The position numbers were made by a program, and so were the translations under genes. Positions 25,491 to 38,000 of a stretch of DNA of 64,000 nt are shown in pieces. Numbering within the stretch: position 1 is the stretch's first letter; every line of letters begins with the position of its first letter. A model generated the notes under the pieces. It was given only the letters and a program-made list of their open reading frames with translations. It was not told the DNA's origin and did not search any database. Source of the stretch: Struthidea cinerea (taxonomy: Eukaryota; Chordata; Aves; Passeriformes; Corcoracidae); assembly GCA_013397865.1 (NCBI GenBank), contig VZTI01002802.1:230534-294533 (forward strand), given 5' to 3'.

Positions 25491-28400
25491 AAAGACTTCT
25501 GGGCAGCCAATTGAATCCTGTTTAGTACCAACCTTGAGGTGTTACAGGTAAGTGCAAGGTACTTCAGAGCTTTAAATACATTTTGCCGCCTCATAATGTA
25601 ATTGATCTTGTTTAGCTCCAGAAAGATTTGAAAAATATGGTAATATTTTTCACATTGCAGCAGCTGCAGTGGTGTGAAACATTAATCAGTTCTGCATGAT
25701 TTTTAATTAATGGTCTTCATTCTCTATAAGTGTACAGTGGGAGTAGGTTTCATTTGTGCTCTACTACTGTATTTGTCTTCCTTTAAGAAAACATAGACAG
25801 TCTAAGTCTGGGACACTGTTTAACATGAAAATTTGTCTCTTAAATTTTAAAGCAAAACTACAGGTAACTCTGTGGATCTGAAAAACCCTTAGTCAGGGAA
25901 GTGACATTCAGAAATTCATCTCAGTCTTGATTCCTCAGGCATCCCATTTCAGAAAAGTTAGTCATTTAAAAAGCACAAGATCTCTCCACATCCCTCCCAA
26001 AAAGTAGAATTGGGACACTAGAGATGTCATCATCAAGCAGAGCAAAAGCTGTTAAAACAGCAGCAATCTGCTTTAAAAAAGCAATACAGTAGAATTATGA
26101 GTGCATGTAAATTACTTCTTGCTGAGGACACAAGTTACTGGAAAATCCTTTTTAAGGGATATTATGCTTTATCTTGGACATGTGTATTGCTGCAATTAGG
26201 CAGTTTGCTCTTTAACTTGGAAGCATGAGGTGTCTGGACAGTGTTATTTAGAGCTAGTTGTATTCTCAGGGCCCTGCTGCACAGTCAGCAGGAACAATTT
26301 TACCTTTCTCATTTATGAGCCTTTGGAGCCATAAACACCTCCCAGCTTTCCATGAGGAGCTCTGTAACTGAATAAGCAGTAAGTTCATTAGTAGTCTGGT
26401 TGCAGAGAAGATGCAAGAGCAAGTGTACTCCTACAGAAAACTATATGCCTTCCATGTACTAGCTGGTGCAGGCTTCTAATGAGGACTGACAGCAAATTCC
26501 TGCTTCAACACCACCATGTGAAAAATTCAAGGAAGGCAGGTGGAGATCAGATAAGCAGAATCAACCAATGTTTTTCTTCCCCTTTAAACTTATAGATATG
26601 TATATAACTAACCCTTTGTCCCTTAATAACTGGTTCACACCCAGTTCTTGCTAGCAGTATTTAAAACCGGCACAAGATAATGCTTGGATTTTAACTTCTG
26701 TGAGATGTTCCTTTCCATGTGGATGGAGACTGACATTACAAATTCCATGACCATAACTGGCCCCAAATCTGATCGTCTCAGCTGGAGCCCAGAGCTGTAC
26801 CAAACCTCTCAGCTCAGAGGTGGCTCTTTCTGCATTAGGGTTGGTGGGAACTGGTGGGTCTGCCTATACAGGAGCTGATCCTGATGTCAATATTCAGAGG
26901 TTAAGTGCAAGATGCTGGTTGTCTCTACTATTTCCCTATGAGTGTTAAATTTCCTTGAAATTATGAAAACTGTGTTAGAGGATTGAGTGTCTTGCATCTT
27001 CAGCTCTGCAGAATTTTCTGCTGCCTGCCTGTGGGACGGTGTGAGGAACTCTCATATGTGACAGGTTAATAGAAACAGATTTTTACACATATGAGACCCC
27101 CACAAGTGGGTGGGTGGTGGGAGGGAGTAGTGCATGGAGCTTTTTATCAAACTTCTTGCAAGGTAGAGAACTTGTGATCTTAAATGCACACCTTTTTCAT
27201 ATCCATTCTGTAAATCTGACATGTCCCAGTTCTATGGGAACATTAGTGGGAAACACGCACCTTCACTGAGTAAACATGCAGCTGGCTTCCTTGCAAGTAC
27301 CATCTTTCTTTCTTTCTTCATTCATACATTCATTAATTCCTTGTTAGACCATGGAGAAGGATTCCTCAGCAGCAGGGATGAAGGGACAAGACAATTATTC
27401 CTCTTGTTCTAATGGACGTATACAGTTGAATGATTTTCTAGTCTAGTTTTTTAAATCCAGATTGTCTCTCCACACAAAGTCTCTTGAAGGAAAGAGATAG
27501 GAAGAATTTAATCATGAAAGAAAGAATTCCCAGTTTTACAGTTGGAACAGAGACACACTGAAGCCACATATGCTCTCCATGGACCTCTAAAGAATGGTTC
27601 CTCTACTGGCCAGCAGCTAACAGAGCTCCCTGCAGTGTCTGTGCTGTCAAATGGTGTCAGCAAATATCACTGGACAGTAAAATCTTATTATATACTATGC
27701 TAGACTGTTAAAACTGTCCCTATTGCAGCCCAGGCTAGCTGGCACTGTTCCATACAATTTCCAAGAAATCTGAAGGCCAGTACAAGCTGGGGACTATTGC
27801 CCATGCACAGTTTGTCTTGGAGGTGAACACCATGGCCGCAGTCTGTTTGGTGATGGAGACATGGCATAACTCTAGTGTAAACCTAGCTGGCTGTAGAGAA
27901 ATACATCCCTCAGTCTCTATTAGAAGATGAGTGGTAAAACTTTAAGTAAGATGTGCTCTGCTCCTGGCATAATAAATTGTGTTCCTGTTTCTGAAGAAGT
28001 AGTGGTTTGGTTTTGGGAAGAGTGGTTGAAGTGCTGAGTTTGACACTGGGAACAGTTTTGTGGAGCACTTTATGGTGTTAAAACTCCGCTGTCCAGAGGG
28101 CACCTGTGGATGAAAAATGGGCACTGTGATCCTAAACATAAGAGAAAGTTGGAAGAATTCCTTCAGGAAAAAGACAAAGGCTGATACCAGAGAGGGTGAG
28201 TAGGAGGTCAGAAACAGGTTGGAAGTGCAGGGACATCTGGCTTTGCTGAAACAGCAAGCACACTATGACTTGTGATTAGCTCATCAGCTGTGTCATCTGC
28301 ACGACCCACAGGGACCGAGGAGTGCATGGGAGGGTGCCCTCCTCCTCAAGAGTTTTCCACACTGGTGTTGGCACAGGCAGACCTTGATCCTAGGCAGCAC

Positions 28401-31400
28401 AACACTTGCAAGGCATTAAGGAACACAGCTAGAGCCTTGCTTAGAATGTTTAGAATCTTATTTAGAATCTTACACAGAGTATAATTGATACATGACTCCC
28501 TATATTGTTATTAAGAAATAAATCTTAATGTCACTGAGACCACTTTGGAATAATAGAATAGGAGCTGAATCAACAAATGAAATGTGTCTAGAACAGAGAA
28601 CATGAATTTATGCCTCCAGCCAGTAACTAGATCTCTGTTCCTTACCCACTCATAAGTCTCTTTTCAGCAGAAGTTTCACACTAAAAGGGATGACTGTTTT
28701 AAACACAGTATCAATGAGAAAAATACAAGCTTAAGCTCCCTTTTCTGGCTCCAGCTTTGTTCTCAAGCTGAAGCATGTGCAATCAGGATGGGATGCAGGG
28801 TAAGGCAATACGCTGGGGAATGCAATGCCTTATTAAGGGATTTGTGAGTGAAATACTTCCACAATCTGCACACATTCACCCTGCGTAAAATAATTGTTAC
28901 ATCCTGAAAGTAAATCAGCACAATGAGATAGGGAAGCTGAGTACCAAGTTATTTATGCCCCTTCTTGATGTAAGATTTTGGGAGTCCAACAGCTGTTGGA
29001 AGAGATAACTTCCTGATTGCTTTTAATCTTCACAGCTAAGGCTGATTTCCATCTCACCTTCTAGCGGAAAGTTTCATGCTGCATTGCTAAAAGAGTTTTC
29101 AAGGTTTATGTGCAGGAAACTGATGTGTTTGCATTTTGTCTCCCCACCCTGATGTCTCTTTTCAGGGGGAAAAAACAGCTGCAGTATTAACAAAGTAGTT
29201 ACAGAGACTGCAGACATAGCATGATCTCCAAAGTTTAGGTAGCACCATCATCAGAGTCATGAGATGTGAAAAGAGTAGGGGAGAGGCATTACAAATTCAA
29301 GGTAGTACAACAGAAGAAGGCATTTTGATCAGTGGCCAAAGCTATATTGTTTCTTTTCCTAGTAAATTCTTGTTTTATTTTGTTTTTTTTAGTTATGGAA
29401 TTCTTTGATTCTGATCTCCAAGTGCCGTGTGTGATTTCTAGTATTTTTTCCCCCAAAGCAGGAATGCAAAGGAGGTAATTATCTTGAGCTCCTGTTCTTT
29501 GCTAAAATAATGCAGCTTATTCAAGGAGCTTTTTGGTTACTAAATCTGTGGGTCTTACTTTCTAACCTACTTACTTGCCAAAAAGAATGAAGAAATTTGT
29601 CTAGAGCATGGTGAATACTTTTGGGTGATGGTTAAAGCAAAGGATTTCCTATATCTTTCACATTTAGATTACTTCGAGTCTTCCAGCCTGAATCCTGAGA
29701 TTACATGTATAGTTTTCCAGGTCTTTATGGGATCTCACAAGACTGCTGCACAGCTGAACTGATAAGATTTAAGGTAAGCTGAAGTTTACAGGACACAAGG
29801 GCTCTGCTCTTGAACCTGCAGGACAAAGCCCACTTGCTTTAAGTCCTAGTTTAGCGGGAGGAGAGTTTGCAAATCAAATTGGCTCCTGCCCTTGTTGACC
29901 CTGATAATATGTTGATATGCAGAGCATGAAACCCTCTTATAAACAAGAGCAGATACCATACATTGTGTTAAACCCAATGTTTTCCTGAAAGGTTGGAGAA
30001 TGGGAGATAACCATTATCATTTATTTCTCATTTAGGAAGAAAAGTCCTTTTTTTTGCCCTTAATTCTCCTTCAATGTCCTTTCAGTTTTAATAAATAAAT
30101 AAGAGTTATTGAAAATAGGAAAAATTAAAGAGAATTCTGGTTTGTTTTGATTTTGGATATTTTTGTTTTGTTTATTTTATCCAATGTCCCTCTTGCATTT
30201 CTTTGTGCGTGTGACCTCTACTTTTACCTTGACCTTCAAACCTGTCACCCTCCTTTGCAATTCTGCAAGGCTCCAAACAAACCTGCTGGTGTAAAATGGA
30301 CATGGTTTCCATGCAGTCTGAGTCCTGTAATTAGGACTTCAAATGCTATTCTTTTAAAGTAAGTAAATCAAATCTGATCCAGATTGGTCTCAATCACACC
30401 TTTCTATCTTCTAGAAGTTGTCCACAAAGCAGTGTTAAATGCTCCTTATTTCCTTCCTGACAGAGGGTGTCTCAGCACAAAAATGTCTGACATTATAATT
30501 AGTTCTTTTGTTGACAGCTTCAATAGAAAGACACAAGTCAGAAAGAACTTAGTCAGAGAGACCAGACTATCTTAGCAGCAGTGATCTGCTTATTAATTGG
30601 ATCCGTGGTTAGCCCAGGGCTTTCCAGGCGAGGCAAATTAGGGCCTTTGCTCAGATGTACCGAAGATTTAGGTGTCCATGTGGTATCTTGTATTCAAGGG
30701 CAGCACACCTGATAGCCAACACTGCCCAGACCTGGTTTCTTTATGCAATGAAGAGAAATGGGAGCTGGATTCAGGCTGCCCTCTACAGCTATGTAATATA
30801 AGTGTTTAGCATGAATTGGAGAGCTTCCCATGGCCATGCAGCAACAGGGCTCCCTATGCCAACATGGGGCTTCCTAGGCAGTCATGACAGTGATCAGGAA
30901 GGTCAAAATAAAGAAATGGTGTTGTGTTTGACAGCCCAGACTGTCACCAAGCTGGATGTCACATAGTCAACATCACCCTGGAATGGAGTCTGCCTCTTGC
31001 CAGCAAATGAGACACTCTGATTCAGGTCCTTGCTGCTGCTGTGCTTGGCTTCAAATGCCTCTTGCCAGAGGACAAGTAGTGTCCTGCATCTGCCTCAGTG
31101 AAGAGGGTGTTTGCTGAAGGTCACCTTGTCCTTCAGTGTAAGTTTAATTTAAGTTAATAACTTCAGCCTCTTGGCCATCTCCACAACACTTGTCAACTGT
31201 GGGTTCTGAATAACTCTGCCAGGCCAGGAAACTACATCCAAGTCATATAACACTGAATGCTGGGCAGCCCTAAATAGCATACAGAAAAGGTCTCTTTTCC
31301 TAGGAAGTTATTAATCCAATTCACTGTTAATCCCATTCCCACAGGGTCCAAATCTGTTTCTTTGTCTTTGCAATCTCAATATATGGGACATTAATAGAAG

Positions 31401-31790
31401 TCAGGAATGAAAGCATTTCATTAAAGCATCCTAAAATCCATCTTTTTTCACTCTATACACAAACACTGTTATTGCCCACGTTTGTGTATGATTGCGGAGT
31501 ATTACAGATTAGGGGGTGTGGGTGTCATTCTTTGCCTAATGTCACTCTCTGGCGAGCTGGATTTTTATCTCTTTTCATGCTTCCTGATTTATCAAGATAA
31601 AGATGGCATCAGCTGTTTAAAATGGCTCAAAACTGCTGTTCTTTGACAAAAAGTGAGTCATTCACAGCTAAAAGGAATAAGATTAACGTTTCAAATTCTT
31701 GCTCCAAACAATAAACAGGGACAATAGCAATACTGATTTTTCTGTTCAGTGTTTTTGCTCTCTGTTTTTTGCTTTATTTCAATCTGCACA
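25491..31790. other. Long non-coding stretch
   Basis: No host exon, RNA gene or repeat family was recognised in about 6.3 kb. A strong CAG/GTAAGT donor-like site lies just past the CR1 end (about 25548), with no convincing partner. Short runs such as AATAAATAAATAA near 30090 are trivial. Confidence 0.45.
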
Positions 31791-32018
31791 GCTTGGGCCT
31801 GGTCAAGGAGTATATTGAGCATTCACAACACTGACCAAAGCCTGTGCAATTTATGGAAATCCAGTGTGTCTTCAACTTCAATGCTGTTAAAGAAATTCAA
31901 CAGGATATGCAGAAAAATCTCTTTTCTTTGCACAAACTCCAGCTGAAGATTTTCACTCCCCACTTGAGACAAGTCTTTAACAACTGTATTTCATGTCGTG
32001 GATGCTTGTTTTTATGCG
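31791..32018 (+). other. Exon-like segment flanked by good splice signals
   Basis: Upstream lies a long pyrimidine tract (GTTTTTGCTCTCTGTTTTTT) and then CTGCACAG, a good 3' splice site. Downstream TGCG/GTAAGTTTG is a good 5' splice site. All three forward frames of the ~228-base interval contain a stop. One frame, however, is open from the stop at 31832 to the donor and reads EIQQDMQKNLFSLHKLQL and then RQVFNNCISC. I do not recognise the protein. The segment could be an exon of a long non-coding RNA, a relic exon, or a chance pairing of splice-like sites. Confidence 0.25.
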
Positions 32019-35000
32019 GTAAGTTTGGTTTGGGGTTCTGTATTTAACACTGACATGCTATGAACCACCTCAGTGCTATGCTGAAATCTTGTTTCCCAGG
32101 TCCAGTTAAAGCTTCAATGAGAACGAATGTGGGTCTGGTTACGTCCCAGCCTTGCAAGATTATAAATATTTCTCAGCACATTTAGGGGCAGAGGCTCTTA
32201 AAAACTCAGTCTTTTCAGTGTTCACCATGGTGCCTGCCTAAGTCCACAACAGGATGAAATATACAGAAAAGTCCAAACACAAGTTTAAAACTCTCTTTCA
32301 GGATGTTTGTGGCCGTGTGACACTGCTGTGGGGCAGTGAGTGCCCACCCTCCTGGCTGCCCCTGTGTGTGCAGGGTCTTGTGGGGCATTTTACAGTATAC
32401 TCCAGCAGCTAAAGTTATATCTGCTCTGGTGAAGCTGTTTCCCTCCAGGAGTTTTTATAGCTTTCCTAGACCAGGCTTAGAAAGTTGATTTCAATTTTAT
32501 AAACAGCAATAGTTTTGGATGGATTTTTTATGTTTACAACAAAGAATCAAAGTTCATTAATGATACACAATAATCCTTTTTTTTTCATGGCAAAACAGTA
32601 GAATAATTTAAACGAGATATTTAGTGTCCATTTTATATTTTCTGACATATTAAAATAAAGTTAAAAATCTGTTAATTCTGACTTAATTGCTGAGCTTTAA
32701 GTTGGCTTCAGAATGATATACTGAGTCTGTGTGTTGGAGGGTTCATTGACAAACAGGCTTTAAATGTCCTTTCTAAATTTAGGGGGGTTTTTTAATAATA
32801 TGATTTTTTAAAAAATTCTTTAGGAATTTAAGCCAAAAAACTCTGTATATTTGAGTGAATAAATTGTTCACCTAAAAAGTTCAGCTAGCTCTGTATTATA
32901 CAGTCTAACACATTCACCACAGTGAGTTTTTTAATCATATCCAGTATTTTTTAGTGAGTGATAGGCCAAACCCTAAGATTTGAATGCAAACCTACACCTC
33001 ATGTCTTTAAAGGTTCTTATCTGGATGAGGTTTGGTGTTACTACCATCAAACTCCACTGTGAAATCAAGCTGTTACTGAACATGGAATTCAACTGAACAT
33101 CTCAACAGATTTTCAATGTTACATCTGTATGAACAGAATTAAGCCAAAATTGACTTTGCTGGAATCTGCCAGTTCTAAAGAAAACTTGTAACGGGAAAAT
33201 CCCTATTGCGTACTGCACCAGTCGATAAGTCAATAAACTGAATTTGCAAGAGACTCAATGTATAAAAAGATCAATGTCTCCTTGGGTTCTTAACAGCTTC
33301 TCTTGTCAAGAGACTCTTAGTATTTAAATGCCTTTAGCCTTCACTATAGCCCTTACATTTTCTCTGCTATGATATATATGTGATAAAGATATTTAGGATA
33401 AGGTAGAATCTCAAGATTTGCTCCTTGTATGATGGGGGAGTAGGGAAAGAGAAGGATGAAATCTAACTACCAAGACAAATAAAATATTTTTGGGTAAAAT
33501 TGCTAGCTAGAAAACTGACAGCACTTTTTTTCAGTTTACTTATTTAGACAGCTTCAAGTGATGGAGAAGGAGGAACAATGAATTTCATTCTCCAAGCTGA
33601 CAGACTCTGACCCTTGTGAAGTCTTTCAAGAGAGAATGGTGGGACACTCAGGTTAGACCAGTGTGTTTTGACAACTGGATCTCTTAATGGAAGGTGCAGG
33701 AGGTCCAGGGATGACAGCCCTGGACAGCAGCAAGCTTGGATCAATAAGCATCAATCCTAGATTAATTCAAATTCCTTAACTCCACCTCTGCATTTTGTAT
33801 TTACCAAACTTCTCATATGCAGTTACTTTAGGCACCACCCTCGCCTTTGCTGCCCGTCTGTAAAAGACATACAGATTGAATCATTACTGACTCCTCTCCA
33901 AATTCCAGCTAGGATAATGCTGACAAAACCCAGGTCTGATCACCACCAGGCTCTGTGCTCCTCCACCTTGTATTTGGACAAGAAATTTGCAGACAGTACC
34001 AGAATTTGAGTCACATTGCAGATCTATGGGGCTCATCATCCTCCTCTGATGATAACCAACACTGGGAAAGGTACACAGAAGGGACAGGACTATCATGTTC
34101 TCCAAGGCCTCTTCAGCTTTCTGAAAATTGGGACTCAAGTAAATCCTGAACGACATTGTTTAAATACAGTGGGTTCCTCTTTTATTATCCATAATTCTAC
34201 CTTGTGTGGAAATAGAGCCCAAAGTCTGGAGGCTGTGTCTGTCTTTTCACTCGGCATCAGGAGCAGCCTGCAGGTCATTCTCACAGGCAATGAATTCAAA
34301 AGCACCTGCCCATACAACTCCCACTGATGCAAATGGCTCTGTCCTCGGTACCCAGAGCAGTGCACTGCCTGCCACACATCCACACTTGGAGCTGCCTTGG
34401 AGCAGCCCAAGTGCACGGCATGTGTTTGGGAATATGGGACATCTTGGGATGCTGGAGTTCATTGGTGTCTTTTGGTTGCACAGGAGGAGAGATTTGCAAA
34501 ATTTCAACTGGTTTTCCATGTTTTCCTGGGGCAGCCATTAACACACATTCAGAAATGTCACTAAATACTGGGTTCGTGTCTCATCCTAAATGTGCCCTCT
34601 GCAAAGGAAAGAAGTTGATATTACCTTTTCTACCTGCAGTGCTTTGGAGAGAAAGAATACTATTGGAAAGGCACACAGCTGTTTCAGTGACAGGCAGGGA
34701 AAGAATGGAAATCCTAGATCTGAAGCCAGATTAAAAAGGTACCAGATTGAATCCCAGCAGCATTACAGATGCATTTGTGGCACTAATTGATTTACCTCCT
34801 AAAGGACTTAAACTCTTTTACTATCTCATTTAGAAATGATTTGAGGTATTCTGCACAATTATTCTTTGTAGGATACAGAGAAGTTTCATAGTTCTCTGCA
34901 GCTTTCAAAACAAACCAGGAAATCCCTCTTGCATTTTTCTTTTCTCACAAGTTATTCTGGACATGTGCTTCATCAATGCTAGCTGTCCTGGTGTTAAAGT

Positions 35001-38000
35001 GTTGTCAGTTCATATTGCTTTTTCCTGTTGGAAAAGTAATATACTATAAAGATGAACACAATTCACTTGAGGCTGTCCCCACCATGTCTGGTTCTTTATC
35101 TCTGCATAATGAAATATTACATTTTCATCATTACCGCTGTCTCTTACTTGTCTATTTTTGTGCAGGTTACTTGGGGACATCCCCAAGTCTTTGCTTTCTG
35201 TTACCCAATTTAGCCCCAACTTCACCAGTGGAAATTCTAAGGATTAGGGAAGGATTTTTTTGTACATAGCAGCTTGTGGCATAACTTACAATTTTCATCA
35301 AGACTAATTCAGAAGAAAATGCAAAATAAGCCAATTGCCAAACTTCTTCCATCTCTGAAGATCTCCCATTTCACAAGAATGGAGGGGTCTAACATACATA
35401 AAAATTGATTAGGAGACTTTGAAAGGATATTCAGACTACCACTAGAAAGATTATCTCACTATAGGACAGTCAAAACTACACAGTTTTATAATTTACAGAT
35501 TTCTCTGCTTTGTGGGGCTCTAAACTATTTTATGACTGAGACTTTTATGTATTCAACACTGAATATATTCAGTCAGTTTTGTAGGAACATGTTCAGAATT
35601 GTCAGCCTGTAAAGGCCTCTCTCAGATATAAGGAAACAAAGTAGAGTGTGGGAAACAATAATTAAATATTGGCTCAAAAAAGCATTTAATGTGAAATAAC
35701 AAAACACTGGCTGTTAATGTTTAATGCAAGGACATGTAGATTTGGCTAGTGTCAGCAAAACCATGAGAAGGCACTGAACTACTGAGGAGAAAATTCATTT
35801 AGCTAAATTTAGAACCTCCTCGAAATGACAGAAACTCCCATTAATTTCAATAGAGCCAAGATTTCATGCAGAGCTCCTAAATTTAGTACAGAAGTTGAAA
35901 CATTCATAATTAGCAAAATGGGAGTCCTGAAATGTGGGAATGGCTTTATTTATTTGCCCACTAACTTTTATTTCACTGTAATTTCAACAATCATTCATTA
36001 GGGGAATGGTTCATATGTTTCCCACGTTCTTTTCTCAAATTTTTGGAAGATTTTTGAGGGAAGATTCCTCAAGTCTTGTGCAGCTGATAGGACATTAGTG
36101 CACTTCTTGAATGAATAAATGGCAGGCTTCCTTCAAAAATCTGTTTTGATTTTCAAAGAGCTGACGACAGGCTGTTCCCTGCACTAAAGTAGAGAAAGAG
36201 GCATACATCCTTTGTCAGTGTAAGAAAAATGTAGATCTACATTTTCCTTCATTCATGCCTGGCTTCCACCCAAACAGCAGAAAGGATTTCTTGTTTCCTC
36301 CATCAATTGTAAACCGGAACGAGCTTGTATCTTGTTCCTCTTGAGAAGGCAGCTGTCAGGCAAATGGTTTCACAAAAAATAATGCTTGTGCATAGTCTGC
36401 AGTCAGCTCTAATCTGTGCGTCCACGAACTGTAAATTGTGCAGAACTGGATCTCTGTCAGCTGACTTCTTGCAGGCAGAGCTGTTAGCTTCAATTAAGAA
36501 AGTACAAACACAAACACCAAACCTGCTGACAGGCCTGTATGCAATTTCACCTTCTTTGGGCCTTTTTTTTGTGGGGGAGTGAAGGCCTTCAATGGTTCAG
36601 TGAATCTTCTCATTTCTTGAGTCAAGTCATATCAAAGGCTAACTAGGTAGCTGTGGAACTTTGATAAGCTTAATCCTGGAATTTTTTTAGGAAATCTCAT
36701 GACTCTGATAGCAAGTACTTAAAAAGCCCTCCCACTTATTCTAAACTTTATGCAGCCATGTAAACCTCAAGAGACTGCTCAACTGAAGGGCAAACTTGCT
36801 TACATTATAGATAGAGGCCTTTAATGGTGGGAGTGTGGTCTTCACATCTGTCTATCAACATTGCTTAAGTAGTGATGTCTGTGACATGCTCCTTCTTGCT
36901 CTTACCTCTGGTTGGAAGTGAGCTGAGTCATTGGTGGCTGAGCACTTATGAAACAATCAAGATAAGTGGTGTCTTATATTCACACAAGCATCTAATCATA
37001 ATATTTGTCACAATAAAAATATACAAAGTGAAGAATGAATGAAAAGACTGTCTGGAGAGCTGTGTCTCCAGCACCACCCAGTCATGCAAAGCTTGAAGAC
37101 TATGCGTAAAAAACAGACATAATTGGCTGATGCTTCTTTTTGTATATCTTCCTGGATATTTCTCCTTAATTTATTCTCTTTCCCTATCATAATTTCTCCA
37201 TCGTGAAAAGAAAAAAAGCCATTTAGAGATCTCTGGAGTAGAAAGCTGCATCTATATTACAGTATATAAATTCTCCAGCAATCTGTGTTGCTGAATGCAC
37301 TGATATTTTGGTCCCCTCAACACCCTATGGCAGAGTTCCAACTTTGAACTATATCCCATGTGAAAGACAACATCTTTGATTCTTCAGCATGCTGCTTGAT
37401 GACACCACCATTTTCTGAAAACCTGAAGCAATTTTTAAAAAGTATATCTCATACCAATTCCCTGTAAGAAAGAAGGCATCTTTCTAGGGAGCTCCCGATT
37501 GCCTACTGGCATACAACTTGAACAAGGTGTATTGTATGAAATTGATCCTCTTTCTAATTTAGTGCCTGGCTACCTCTAGGATAGATCTAATTTGGGATAT
37601 CCTGTGCTGGTAAAATACAGATTCGTACAGAACTGTCTCATAAATAACTCACAATTCCCTCCACCTTTGGTCACTACACTTGCCCACTTTGCCAGGGCAT
37701 TCAGAAGCTGCTGAACGATTCTTTCCTTTGCCATGGTAAACTGAGAAGAGACGCCTCTTGGAAGGTCTGCCACATGCTGACTGGGAAAATGAGGCTTTCA
37801 GAAGTTCCCTTTGTCCTTCACTCACCACCCACTCACCCTGCTTTCCAGAGCACAGCAAGTGGTTTTTTTTGGTTTTTGGGGTTTTTTTGTAAAGTGATAA
37901 AGCAGGTTTTTGTCATCTTATCATTCCCTGTATGCTTCTTTTAGCAGAAAAATAATCCAATAGGAAGAGGAAATATCTGTTTGTATGAGTTAGCTCCTTT

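Noticed and set aside
34135..34734. Overlapping frames of up to 135 codons on both strands as coding sequence
   Set aside because: Several frames are open at once on both strands, which reflects a local lack of stop codons. None resembles a known protein.
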